Shown: in pieces, positions 1 to 10,506 of the stretch | Layout: each line of letters starts with the position of its first letter | How positions within the stretch are numbered: position 1 is the stretch's first letter | Origin: Angiostrongylus vasorum | Taxonomy: Eukaryota > Nematoda > Chromadorea > Rhabditida > Metastrongylidae | DNA length: 64,000 bases | Direction: 5' to 3' | Assembly: GCA_018806985.1 (NCBI GenBank) | Contig: JADANN010000433.1 | Span: 1,674,001-1,738,000, forward strand | Translations under genes and position numbers: made by a program | The notes under the pieces: generated by a model | Told to the model about the DNA's origin: nothing | What the model saw: the letters and a program-made list of their open reading frames with translations, nothing else | Databases searched by the model: none

Positions 1-2414
1 ACAAAAGCGGACGTGGTGTTTGCGTGAAACATCTCCAAGGAGCGTGTACCATGAATCTGGTCTGTCCACTTAGGCATATCGTTGGGGATAAGGCCGTTGT
101 TTGCAAGCATTGGTTAAGAGGACTGTGTAAGAAGGTACGTTTAAGATTTGTAAGTATGGTGAAGTAGGTAAGTAAAAGGTTTGGCTAAGGTTCTGAGACA
201 AATGTTCTAGAAGTTATTATTATTATTGTTGTTGTTGTTGTTGTTCTCGTTGTTGTTGTCGTTGTTGTTGTTGCCGTTGCTAAACGTGTAGTTTGTAAGC
301 ATTGGTTAAGAGGGCTATGTAAGAACGTACGTTCCTAAACAAACGGTTGTGACACAAATGTCTTGTAGTTTTTCTTAACTTGGTAGGTATAGAAATCTAT
401 GAGCCGTTAGGTATTTACTAATGACGCCGTCTTAAAACTTAACTAAGGTTTTCTTTAACACCGTTACTTCTTATAAGTTTAGCACTATCACTTTCCTGCA
501 TTGCCCACTAAGTAGTACTCCGTTTGCTGTGCAGTACCCTCCTACACAAGTGTTTCAGGGTGACCAGTGCGAGTTCTTGCATGAGTATGATCTCACAAAG
601 ATGCCAGAATGTTTCTTCTTCTCAAAATACATGGCATGCAGTAATCGCGAGTGTCCTTTCCGTCACATTGATCCTGAAACTAAGATGAAGGACTGCCCGT
701 GGTACGACCGAGGGTTTTGTCGACATGGTACGTAATGTTATTGCTACCAAGGAGAAGCTGTTAAGTACCTACGTACAGTCCTCACATTGCTTTACCAACT
801 ATTCAAGGACCATACTGTAAACATCGCCATCGAAGACGTGTCATATGTCCGAACTACGTAGTAGGATTCTGCCCCGATGGTACGTATTTCCCTGTTGCTA
901 TTCATGTAAATCTATGAAAAATCTTTTAGTTTAAGAAAGCTAGAGGTGTAGATTAGACGTAATCTAGTTGACTTATGGAACAAAGTGTGTCATAGTCTTT
1001 TTTTCTTGCCTAGTGCAGCCTTAACTTGCTAATTGGGCATCATAGTTTCTTAGCACTGCGCAATAATGTGGGGTCGGATTGCAGGATATAGTTTTTTTTT
1101 GCGTTACTTAAACTTCTAAATTTTTTGAATTTTGGGTAGTCGTCAATATTTTGGGAATATTAAACTACAGTCGTCACTTTTTGTTTACTACCTATTCTTT
1201 TTAATGGCAGGGTATTATGTGGAATATAACCATAAGGGATGGTGAGATATTTGCAAAACTCTGGACCGCTGGTGTCTGCAGTGAAGACCGAACCCGCTAT
1301 TACCCTTTGCGGGGGCCGACGCTTTAAGCACCACACCATATTCTTCGTTTCGCCTTTCTCTCAGCCGTGTTATTGACCATCCGTTGACGGGTGATTGCTG
1401 AAAGCACCAATAGATCAATAACACGGCTGAGAGAAAACCAAGGGATCCGCATGGTGTGGTGGTGAACGCGTCAGCCCCCGGAAATAGTGTATTCCTTCTC
1501 CACTGCAGACGCCAAGGTTCCAGAGTTTTGCAAATATCTCCGCATCATTATGGTTATGTTTAAAGAACAGTGTTCAGATATCAGTTTCACTCATCCACTC
1601 TGTCTTTTACAGGAAAGGAATGCAAATTCACCCATCCATCCTTTGCCTTACCTGCACCTGAGAACTCTGCCTCAAACAATAAACGGCTTTTCAATCACCA
1701 AATTATATGCCATAATTGCCACGAACGTGGCCACAAAGCCACCCATTGTCCACATCTACCAAATCAACAGGGAAAAGTGAGTTCAAGTCTTTCAGATAGT
1801 TACTAAATCGGTGAAATACGTTACGATGAGCAGCAAATAGCGGTTATTATGTTTGAACTAATGTAGGTTTTGCTTCCAGACTTCCGACGTCAATCCGATC
1901 ACGAATCGAACGGTATCCACAGTGCAACCCGTAGATCTATCATTGTTCCCCGATAAAAAGAGCTTGTCAGAAGTGACATGTTACAAGGTTACTTATCTTC
2001 GTTTAACCTTCTCCATCACTTTTTTTCTCATATTCTTCCAAAAGAGATCCGTTTTAAATTAGTGCTAGTCTCCTACGCCAATGCCTTTCCAACTGCTAGT
2101 TGCTGGTCATTTCGAAGAGCGTCGTTGAGTTAACCGATTTTTATGTACCAGACTTTCTTTTAGTGTGGAGAAAAAGGCCACTATGCAAATCGTTGTCACA
2201 AGGGTGCACTGGCATTCTTATCGAATACCGCACATTTGGCGCAAGAGCAACGAGAGAAGGACGAAAGAGAAGGAAGGTGTGTCATATATCTTCCTAATGC
2301 AATTTATACCATCCATTATTGTCGTGACTAATGGCTTACTAATCTTTTCTTTTCAGGTACTACTTACCTGGAGCTTATTTGGGTCAAGCGAGTTTAAATC
2401 CAAGAACTGGTTAA
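1..2414 (+). CDS. cpsf-4: CPSF 30 kDa subunit (CPSF4 / cpsf-4), 5' end missing
   Basis: RNA-binding subunit of the nuclear cleavage and polyadenylation specificity factor, which recognises the AAUAAA signal of pre-mRNA. Predicted exons: 1-134, 559-727, 808-879, 1613-1776, 1880-1987, 2164-2276, 2357-2414; all phases join cleanly and end at TAA 2412-2414, giving about 271 residues in the window. Visible are five CCCH fingers (C-x7-C-x5-C-x3-H type) with near-identical stretches to the animal family such as GDQCEFLHEYD and CPWYDRGFC. These are followed by two CCHC zinc knuckles, CHNCHERGHKATHC and CYKCGEKGHYANRC. Two knuckles is the Drosophila Clipper arrangement; the human protein has one. The window opens inside finger 1 (DKSG-like start), so the N-terminus lies upstream. 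The stop is about 300 bp before the acceptor of the next gene, suggesting an operon. A partial duplicate of the first visible exon lies in the first intron. Confidence 0.93.
215..280. repeat. Degenerate TTA/TTG trinucleotide tract
   Basis: A run of TTA and then TTG triplets with occasional CTC or GTC changes, inside the first visible intron of cpsf-4. It directly precedes the duplicated exon fragment at 292-326. Confidence 0.8.
292..326 (+). other. Duplicated 3' end of the cpsf-4 finger-2 exon
   Basis: Bases 291-333 repeat bases 98-140 (the last codons of the first visible exon plus its donor) with only about four changes. It reads VCKHWLRGLCKN against VCKHWLRGLCKK in the real exon; three of the four changes are synonymous. 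It is preceded by TAG (289-291) and followed by the donor-like GTACGT at 327. It could be a decayed exon duplicate or an unrecognised small exon. If spliced, it would enter in phase 1 and exit in phase 0, which does not fit a simple insertion after the upstream exon. Confidence 0.6.
1195..1560. repeat. Foldback element FB1, both arms
   Basis: The left arm (about 1200-1335) contains the family signature GAGATATTTGCAAAACTC and a CGCTATTACCCTTT block. The right arm (about 1425-1560) is its diverged reverse complement. Related copies occur at 8812-9215, 10655-10935, 17080-17230, 26085-26330, 32495-32899, 37905-37975, 38330-38550, 47840-48020, 52325-52915 and 58548-58800. It lies in a cpsf-4 intron. 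No transposase is present, so it looks like a non-autonomous MITE or foldback element. Confidence 0.8.
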
Positions 2415-2699
2415 CCTTACAAAACATCGAATGTTACGTTACCTCTGTTGGTTGTGCAAAGATATCATTCTCTCATGCTTTCCCACTCATAGAAAAAACA
2501 GAAATAAGCGCTGTTGTTTATTTGCTACAAACGGGTTCTATTTGTTTGCATTTGTTGTCTTTTATTATTGATATTTGGTACTGCGATTGTTGTTCAGTGG
2601 ATAAAGAAGACTTGTGCATTCATACTCCTATGTTATGGTGGTTTGGTTTTTCCACCTCATACTTCCTTGCTATTTTATGAATGTAAAGAGAATTTCCAT

Positions 2700-2729
2700 T
2701 AATTTACAGGCGGATTCGCTTAATATACA
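2700..2729 (+). promoter_or_regulatory. Probable SL trans-splice acceptor / operon junction
   Basis: AATTTACAG ends at 2709, 20 bases before the ATG at 2730 and 295 bp after the cpsf-4 stop. T-rich DNA lies upstream (about 2515-2565). This is the spacing and signal of a downstream cistron in a nematode operon. The acceptor could also be joined in frame to a cpsf-4 exon ending at 2409, which would add only Gly-Phe-Ala before a stop at 2723. Confidence 0.65.
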
Positions 2730-4079
2730 ATGTCCAAAAAGAAGGACAAGGAAAAGGAAGAGAAGAAATTGGAGCCCAGTCAGAAAAGAAAGCGGACAGG
2801 AAGGCCATGTAATGACGTCAAATCCAAGGTATTATTGAGTCTATGAGATATCGAAAAATTAACCAAGAGTTCCGATACGTTCATGTTTCGATTTCTTTTT
2901 GTTCATAATAGCTACGTTCAATCCTTTTCAAGGGGACATGTAGCGCAGTGGTCGCAGGTGCCCTGCGATACATATAATCGTTCCTTGCCTCCAGGCCACC
3001 AAGCCGTGCATCCCTCCGGGGTTGGCAAATTGATACCAGACTTGTCTGAGAGGATAGCAGCACTGGCTCGATACATCAATAGCTACTGCAGACCGTTGTA
3101 GAGGCCAGATCTGCGTTCAATCACTTCCAACAATGCTTAATGAAGTAGAATGCATGGCGCCTCCTTAGTGGTAGATCAACACCGAGAGCTTTATCCTTTT
3201 ATCCTTTGAATCCTTTCTATTCAAATGAGTTTTTTAAAAACGCTTCTAATTGCCTTGATACTTGGATACTTGGATAATTGCTTGCCACATATCTTCACGA
3301 ATAGTGGGAGTTCCAGCATACCGCTATTCGTATTGCTCCGTCGCATTCCCCGTTGTGACGTTGGCTATACCGTGCATGATAAACAGTAAACAGATCTTTC
3401 AAAGCAGGGAATGCAAGTAGTTAGTCTAAGGTATAAGCAATTGTGACCAGTTTGTTGGTTGTTGCGATCGAGTATACTTTAATCTCTTCTGTATCTGTGT
3501 AAAACGATGAGCTTCGTGTTGCAGAAGATTTTATGTGTCCTATGCTTAAAATTTTTCAAGTGTTTACGGTGCCAAATTACGTATTAGCCTCATATGTGAT
3601 AAGGCTATGACAGAGGTGTCGGCACTCTGGCGTTTTCTTTGTCTTAAAGAGGAGTTGAGAAGCGATGGAAGAGCTGGATGGTCCACTCCTTAGTCTGTAA
3701 GTATTAGGAGGATTGTATTTAATGCGATACTGCTGATGGCTTCCTGGCATTCAAGAATAATTAGAACGGGGAAATAGCCTTCTCCACGGGACTTCTATTT
3801 TCTCAAATATTCTTAACTCCAAATTACGTGTTGTCTTGTGGCATAGTACTGGCTGAATTCTACCTTGCTTGATTAATTAGTCGTCATCCAAAGTTCATTA
3901 TATGCGTGGTGGAACAATCTTCGTGAAGAGTTTATGAAGCACATCAATAAGCAGGCTGTTCGGTTGATGTGAAGGTTCTTTCGCCTTTAAGTTGGGGATT
4001 TTCAGTATCTATGTCATGTTGACAATTGACTGGAATCATTACAACTATACCAAAAGAGAGGACTCGAATTCTTAACACA

Positions 4080-4114
<35 letters not shown>

Positions 4115-7100
4115 GTATGTGTATATGCATATACATGTATGTGCAATGTATATATGTATACATAGTTAACAACACCATGAAGGCGTACAAATACAATAAG
4201 ACGTGGTCTCAAAAATATCTTTGACTCATATGGAGACCACAGGGACGCTGTCTTTGATTGGGCACGTCTGAGGTGCATATCATATTGCTTAATACAGATT
4301 AAACCTACTTACCTGGATACTTGGATGGTCCGCCTTCACTGGTTGTGCGGGTCCCAACATAATTTCAATACGTTTCTCTCTCCCAATCGTCGTCCATTAT
4401 GGTGGTCTGCTTCGAGTACAGATGGTTGACGTTAGCCATGAATACGTCCGCCTATCATTAAGGTGGTCTTACAGGAGGACGTCTGCATTCTGTTGAATTA
4501 AACTCCACTGTTGTTTTTGATCTGTGTACCGCTACTGATGTATATTCTCCAGGATCCAGAAAATGGGATAGATTTCGAAGATCTGCGCAGCGAATTCCAG
4601 CAGTACGTTGGGAGTACCGGCTAACTTTTAGAATGCATCATTCAAGCGTTCTTTGGGTAGTGCACAGTATTCTTGACGTGATTGAGATATCAGCCCACGT
4701 CTCTACTGCGTACAAATCGCTCGAAGAGCTGTTGAATCGAAAAGGTGAGTTTTGGGTCTGTTAGTTGGTCGTTTGCTTCCTTGAGAGGCCGAAGTGCGGT
4801 CCATGCTGCTTTCCTGCTTCGGTCTAATTCCTCCTTCATGTTGATCCCCATGTTTATTGAACGTCCAAGGTGCACGCTCGAGGTGGTTTCTGTAATTAAA
4901 GAAACATACAGTTCTATTTGTTCACCTTCGCACCATGAGTTCTTCATAAAGTGGTTCTTTTGTGCACCGTCCACTCTTTTTTTCCCCACTCTGTTGAGTT
5001 CCTTGAGCATCGTTTTTGTATAAGTGGCAGTACTGCAAAAGATGAAAAATGTCATCCGGCGAAATGGAGTTTTGATGGGAATTTTCCATCAATATGGTTG
5101 CCCTTGTCATCCCAATCAAGTGATTTCGTTAGTCACTGCAGTGCGGCAGTATGTGGTTTTGATGATAGTTTGTCGCCTTGTCGAACCCCCTTTCCTATGG
5201 GTATGGTAGAGGGGGCGTGTGGCGCAGTGGTTGGAGGCGCCACCGCGACACACACGTGAACTCGATTCCTGCGTCCATGGCCCACCAAGCCCTCCATCCA
5301 TCTGGGGTCGGCAAATTGACACCAGACTTGTCTGGGAGCAGCACTGGCTCGGTACCTCGGCAGCCACCGCGAGTCATTGTAAAGGTCAGATGTGCATTCA
5401 GTTATCTCCAACGATACCCAATGAAGTCGCATGCATGCACATCTCTCAGAGATTGATCAACGCCGAGGGATTTATCCTTTTTATCCTTCTATGTTGAGGG
5501 GTCGATGAAAAAACTTTGCATTTATGTTGCAGTTCCGTTAAAAGTCCGTTAGTGTTCTTATGTAGGACTGGTCCCTTTCTCGTTCGACGAGCGCTGATAG
5601 AGTTGTATTCCTTTCGAAGCTGTCAAGCGCTTTGTGGTCGATAAAGGTTAGACAAGGAGCAATGGTACTCGCGATAGATACGGTATGGATGTGGTTTATG
5701 CAGCAGAATTAGTCTCGGATTCTTGCTTGGTCAACTGGTTGTGCCTCATCCAAGGTCTTGGATATGCGCAAAAAGACGATCGTGAATAGCTTAGGAGTAG
5801 AGCCAACAAGCATACTAAGTGGGAGTTACGAAGATGCCTTCGGTCACGCTTCTGGGATATGATGACCGTGTGCGAGGTACTCCACTGTTCTAGGATCTTC
5901 CCTTCTGTAGGTAAAACACCATGTGGCTTGCGAGGAGCACGTGTAATTCGTGGCCACCAGTTTTAGGGAAATCGGTGGTGACATTATCGGGTCCAGGAGC
6001 TGTGTCCTTTTTCATGCTTTTTGTTGCAGCTCCAACTTCAGGGGTAGAATCCTTCCTGGGTGTTTCTCAACAGCGGAGATTTCGCGGTCCGAGCATGGGG
6101 TGCGGTGCGGATGTGATTGATAAAGGACTCTACGGTTATCAATTCCACATCATGGCGGGAAGTTTTAGTGATTCCTTCCTTGTTCATCGGAGCAGAAAAT
6201 GGAGCCTTATACTCGCATGAGTCCCAACGGCATTTTTTCGGATTGGTTCATTTATTTATTGCTCATAACATTCTCTTCTGTCTGTACCGATGTAAATCTC
6301 CCTGCAAAGCTCTTTATAACTGGAATTTATTGCTAGCTATGTTAAGCGTGTTGCAGTAGGATCAAACTTCAGTGTCCTTCTCTTTTCGTGCAACTCCTTA
6401 GTGGTAATGGAGATGCGGTCTGGAATTCTTGTTTGAGGAAATAAGGCGAGTTAGGCACAAATTTTAAGCCCTTCGACAAGCAGCGTGCAGTCCTCGGTCA
6501 GGTTTCATATATCTGCCGGTCAGATGAGGAGAGAACTTTGCTAAGAATACCCTCGTCATAAACGTTGTACAAGTTGGTGACTAGCAGTTGATGATAGTGA
6601 CTTTATTCTGGCGTGCAAGGTGGAGACGAAGAAAAGCCAAGTACGGTGATAACGTTTCCTATGAGATGACTAGATTGGAAATAGAAGGGATGCTCGACGA
6701 AGCTAACGTCTCCGTCATTTCGTTGTGGTAATTTCTTTCCACTAGTGGAAAGTGTTCCATCATCCAGTTGGCGTATGTTGGTCTTCCCTGCTTTTCGTCT
6801 CTTGATGGGGGCGACTCATATGGAATTTGATGCTATAAACAGCCCCAAGAAGAGCGTAAAGGTCGGCGTTTAAGAGATTGAGGAGCGAGAGAAAAGGGCG
6901 TTATAGGTGCACACAGTTTCCATGGCGTCTCGTAAGCGCACTCGTTTTGCTGTTGAACCCGAGTTTTTGATCGCCCCTCACCAGTTGTCCCACCACTCGA
7001 CGTTGTAGGAGGTAGCGCACTATGTGAGGTGTACTGAGGCTGAGAACTTGCTGGTTTAGTCATTGTGTTTCTCTGGAGCCACTAAGTCCAGTTTGAGCTG

Positions 7101-9839
7101 AAGCCTTCCTAAGGTCGTCATCACCCTAGGCAGTCGCAGCTGTTGTTTGTCAGAGGGAGCTTTATCACCATCCGGCTACTTTGATACCAGGACGGTCGTG
7201 ATTCCTGGTATGGGTTTATTCTCAGCTGGAATTCTGGATGGAAACGTCGGACTCCTTCTCAGTTCAGGAATAGCTGCTGGAGAGATAAACACCCACGCTA
7301 CATCGCAGCCTGACACCCAGGATCATCTCGCAATCACGGCGAGGCGGAAAACCTTTGAGAGGAGCACTGGTTAAAATTCTTCTTAAAGGCAAAGCACTTT
7401 ATTTAGTTACCACTCCTTGCAAGCTCTGTAACTCGTTATATTATTTTCTTTCAAAGTCATAATGTTCTAGCAATATTTGTACGTTATCATTTATCTGAGT
7501 AGCCCCTGGGTAGTTTGGTGATCTGGTGTTTTAAAGGTTGCGAAAGAAGATGGCTGTGATGCTGGCCCAAGAGAAGTAAAAGAGTCCTATTCGCTGCAAC
7601 TGAAGAAGATAAACGCTCAGCTGACATGCAGTTTGTGCAAGGTTTTTTATATATAGGAGTTTCTTTGAGCTATTTTCTAATCTAGTTTTCGTTTTTTCAA
7701 TGAAGCTAATGGTGTTGAATACCGGAATATTTGACACCAAACAAAAGTGTTACATGGTAAACCCATTGGTATAACACCAGGAACTTACCTGGATACTTGT
7801 ATACTTAGACGACCCGTCCTCACAGGTTATGCGGGACCCAGCGTAATCTCCATTTTTCGGAGATTTGCTGGTTAAGCCATTGTGGCTTCCTGGAATCCCG
7901 AGGTCAGCGTGGGCAAAGTCTACCCTGGGTCCTCACCACCAGAGGCAGTCGCCGCCCTTTTGTAGATCAGAGCAGGATTTGCCAGCATGCGACTAGTTTG
8001 ATACCAGCAAGGTGGTGGATCCTGGTTTTGATTTACTCTTGGCTAAGCTTCCTGATGGAAACGCCGGACTCTTTTTCAGCTTGGGAGCCGCTGCCGTGGG
8101 GATGAATCCCCTGCTGTACATCGCAGCCCGCCACCCAGGAACATCTCCCCGCCACGATGAGGCGATAAACCATTGGAACACCGTAAACATGTCGCAGAAT
8201 TACGAACATTACTCGTTTTCCCACTTTTGCTTCGCATTTTATGCAAATTGCCTACGAAGCTGCTTAAATCAGTGTGTTTACTAATATATTTCATACCATA
8301 AGAGCCAGCGTTGGTTGGCTTATTACATACTTTCAGGGTTATTTAATAGATGCAACAACTGTGATTGATTGCTTACATACGTTCTGTAAAAGCTGTCTTC
8401 TCACGTATTTTGAAGAAGAGGATAATTGCTGCCCTAGCTGTGAACAACTAATCCATCAGTCACATCCTAGCCATTACGTGGCTTTTGATCGAACTATGCA
8501 AGACATAGTGTACAAGTTGGTTCCCGGTTGGTAGCTCTCCTTCTTTCTAGCTATTTTCTAAACGTAAATCATAGAATTCTAGACATCTGGAGGTAAAATC
8601 TGTTCGTTCGTTTTTTAATTGAAGCATGGTTCTAGGTCTGCTGGATGCCGAACGCAAGAGACGTCTGGATTTCCTTAAAGACAAAAAAAGACTGTCTGGT
8701 GAAAATGTTGACGAAGAAGATGAAGAAGCGGAAAAAAAGGTAATTACTAATTTTATCCGCTGATCCACGTAGTGTATCCACGTTTGCTTGCAACGAATTA
8801 TTTATCGTCCTTTTTTACTTCCTACCTACTCTTTTTTAATAGCAAGGTATTGTGTGAAATATAACCACAATGTTGCTGAGATATTTGCAAAACTCCGGAC
8901 CGCTGGTGTCTGTGGTAGGAAGCGAACACGTTATTATACTTTCTGGGGGACAACGTGTTCACCAGCACACCATGCGAGTCTTTCATTTCGTCTTTCTCTG
9001 AACCTTGTTGTTGACCCAAAGGTAATATTAGCAATCACCCGTCAACGGGATTGATCTAGGAAGCGCAAATCGGTATTCAACCCACTTAAGCTGAAGGGTC
9101 CATAACATGTCTGTGAGAAAGGCGAAAGGAACGACCCTTTGGTGTTGTGGTGATGAACGCATTAGCTCGCGTAGAGGGTAATACCATGTTAGCTCTCCAA
9201 GGCAGACACCGTCGAATTGTTGTATTAAAAAAGTTCTTGTCTTCAAGGATGATTCTTCGCAAGGCACAAACCGTTGTTTTGAAGGTGAACCCGAGATTTC
9301 GCACCACCGAAACGACGAACATGCAAGTTTTTTTCTCCTTCTTTTAAATGTCGCTTAGTTGACACCCCGTTTCAACTGTCTTGTCCATAAAACACCAATT
9401 GGTAAGGGATTTTTAGGTTGTCGTGTCGTTGATATCAGGAGCTGCCGATCTTCCGAAACCAAATCGTTCAATTGTACGGTTAAGCGGTATGGCTACTGTG
9501 AATACGCTTAAAAAGGTATGTATAGATTAAGGGTTTAATGGGAGTGATGGCTGACGTTGTCCTCCATCATTCTCATTTCTTGTCATAACTTGTATTGTAC
9601 AGATGTTCTCACCTCTAGATGTCTTACACCATTTTCAGTTTCCTTTTAAACCCCTTTCTAGGTATTTGGCGCATTCATTGTGGTCCAACATGTCGCGCTA
9701 CAATGAGCTGGACTTGTTCTGTAATGATGAGCTGATGGGTCGTGATTTCTCAATGCGATTCATTCATTTAACAAGATGTCGAAACAAACTCAAGGATGAA
9801 CCACTGAAACTTGTATATCGATATCATATTGATTTTTAG
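2730..9839 (+). CDS. mig-32: Polycomb group RING finger protein (PCGF3/5-like, mig-32-like)
   Basis: PCGF proteins pair with RING1-type E3 ligases in PRC1 complexes that monoubiquitinate histone H2A. Predicted exons: 2730-2828, 7537-7641, 8337-8526, 8636-8739, 9248-9326, 9439-9515, 9639-9839; phases agree throughout, giving 284 residues. The lysine-rich N-terminus has an AT-hook-like KRKRTGRP. A C3HC4 RING starts near residue 64 (CSLC, then CLHTFCKSC, then CPSC) and is followed by DRTMQDIVYKLVPG, a hallmark of PCGF3/5. An acidic linker leads to a C-terminal RAWUL ubiquitin-like domain with LFCNDELMGRDF. The last exon starts at TTTTCAG/9639 and adds eight residues (FPFKPLSR) relative to the family just before the conserved block. 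The link of exon 1 to exon 2 across 4.7 kb rests on phase and context only. Confidence 0.87.
2931..3212 (+). repeat. SINE-1 copy (tRNA-derived)
   Basis: A TGTAGCGCAGTGGTCG head fits a pol III A box (TRGYNNARNNGG), and a diverged B-box-like stretch follows about 40 bases later. The body contains the family block GTACCAGACTTGTCTGGGAG-like sequence, and the tail is CTTTATCCTTTTATCCTTT. It lies in the first intron of the PCGF gene. Confidence 0.85.
3213..4304 (+). other. Intron DNA without a recognised feature, apart from a TA tract
   Basis: Part of the first PCGF intron. I see no coding signal on either strand. The open frames near 4014-4278 are translations of the microsatellite. Confidence 0.5.
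4080..4165. repeat. TA-rich microsatellite
   Basis: An uninterrupted (AT)n run of about 28 bases starting near 4083, followed by mixed GTAT/ATAC repeats, in the first intron of the PCGF gene. Confidence 0.9.
4305..7065 (-). mobile_element. RTE-A non-LTR retrotransposon, nearly full length, dead
   Basis: Read on the minus strand, the 5' end is near 6830-7063: a Thr/Ser/Gly-rich leader, then a CTYNA-like start of the endonuclease domain. A degraded endonuclease region follows (6400-6830). The reverse transcriptase region runs about 6000 to 4690 with recognisable blocks (GPDNV, FIDHKALDSFE, HRKGGSTRRQ for the usual PIGKGVRQGD, LGRSINM, EELDRSRKAAW). The 3' end, at 4305-4370, reads CWDPHNQ-like and ends in the CCAAGTATCCAAGTAAGT-type tail. 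Frameshifts and stops break the frame throughout. A SINE-1 is nested at 5212-5489. It lies antisense in the PCGF first intron. Confidence 0.8.
5212..5489 (+). repeat. SINE-1 copy nested in RTE-A
   Basis: Head GGCGTGTGGCGCAGTGGTTG, the family body, and tail TTTATCCTTTTTATCCTTC. It interrupts the RTE-A reverse transcriptase just beside the conserved PIGKGVRQGD block. Imperfect 12-bp flanks TATGGTAGAGGG (5202-5213) and TATGTTGAGGGG (5490-5501) look like a target-site duplication. The SINE therefore inserted after this RTE copy. Confidence 0.85.
7070..7350 (-). repeat. R3 repeat, diverged copy
   Basis: Contains the R3 blocks CTTTGATACCAGGACGGT and GATGGAAACGTCGGACTCCTTCTCAG. Orientation is set by the tail shared with RTE-A in better copies. 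It lacks the tail here. Confidence 0.7.
7786..8190 (-). repeat. R3 repeat, full-length copy
   Basis: The minus-strand 3' tail is at 7786-7850 (TACCTGGATACTTG, then a GTCCTCACAGGTTATGCGGG-like block on the + strand). The body runs to GGCGATAAACCATTGG at about 8176. It lies in the PCGF intron just upstream of the RING exon; open frames here are not genes. Confidence 0.8.
8812..9215. repeat. Foldback element FB1
   Basis: The left arm (8835-9060) has GAGATATTTGCAAAACTC. The right arm (about 9075-9215) is its reverse complement, with GGTGTTGTGGTGATGAACGC. The element ends only about 30 bp before the acceptor of the PCGF exon at 9248. Confidence 0.75.
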
Positions 9840-10470
9840 AAAAATGATTCTTTCATTTCCTGCCAAAGGATGTTTTCATGCTTCTAGACGTTTCCTTTTT
9901 ACAGGATTAGAATCCATATATCATAGTTCTTTGTTCGCTTTAGAATCTCTGGGCTTAAATAGGAGCAAAAGCGAATGGTCCTTATTTTGTATTCTGACGT
10001 TTTCGGATGATAGGTTTACGGTACTTTGCTGCTTTACATTGTTTTTAATTCATTTTCGATCTCAATTTATGACTAAACGTATTTGTAAATGTGCTATTTG
10101 ATTATGAGTTTTCTTATGTTTGTATCAGATCTTTTTTACCTCAGTTACTTTTTTTGTTTTCCTCCTTATGGAGGACAAGGACATGAATTTTAAAGCTTCT
10201 TAAGCCACCTTTAGTAGAGATTCTAAGGCTTTTTTAAGCCACCGTTAGTAGTCTTATTCCTTAAGTGAGAGTCATGCACAATCTTTAGAAGGGTTGGCTC
10301 TTATCGGATTCGATCTCCGAATCGAGAGAGACATGTTTAATCTCGCTATTTTATTGCGCTACGGTGTTCTCATATCCTTTTTGACAGTTCGTTGTTCCGA
10401 CCGACAAAAATGCGTGTCACTCAGTTAGCTGTCAAATTTTCTAGCTGAATCTTCTCCGTGTGCACCATTG

Positions 10471-10506
10471 TATTGTTTCAGTGGCACCGTTTTTCGTATC
10501 AGTTGG
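10471..10506 (+). promoter_or_regulatory. Probable trans-splice acceptor of the TMEM115-like gene
   Basis: TATTGTTTCAG ends at 10481, about 25 bases before the ATG at 10507, with no upstream coding exon in frame. The PCGF stop is 640 bp upstream on the same strand, so this could be a third cistron of the same operon. Confidence 0.5.
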
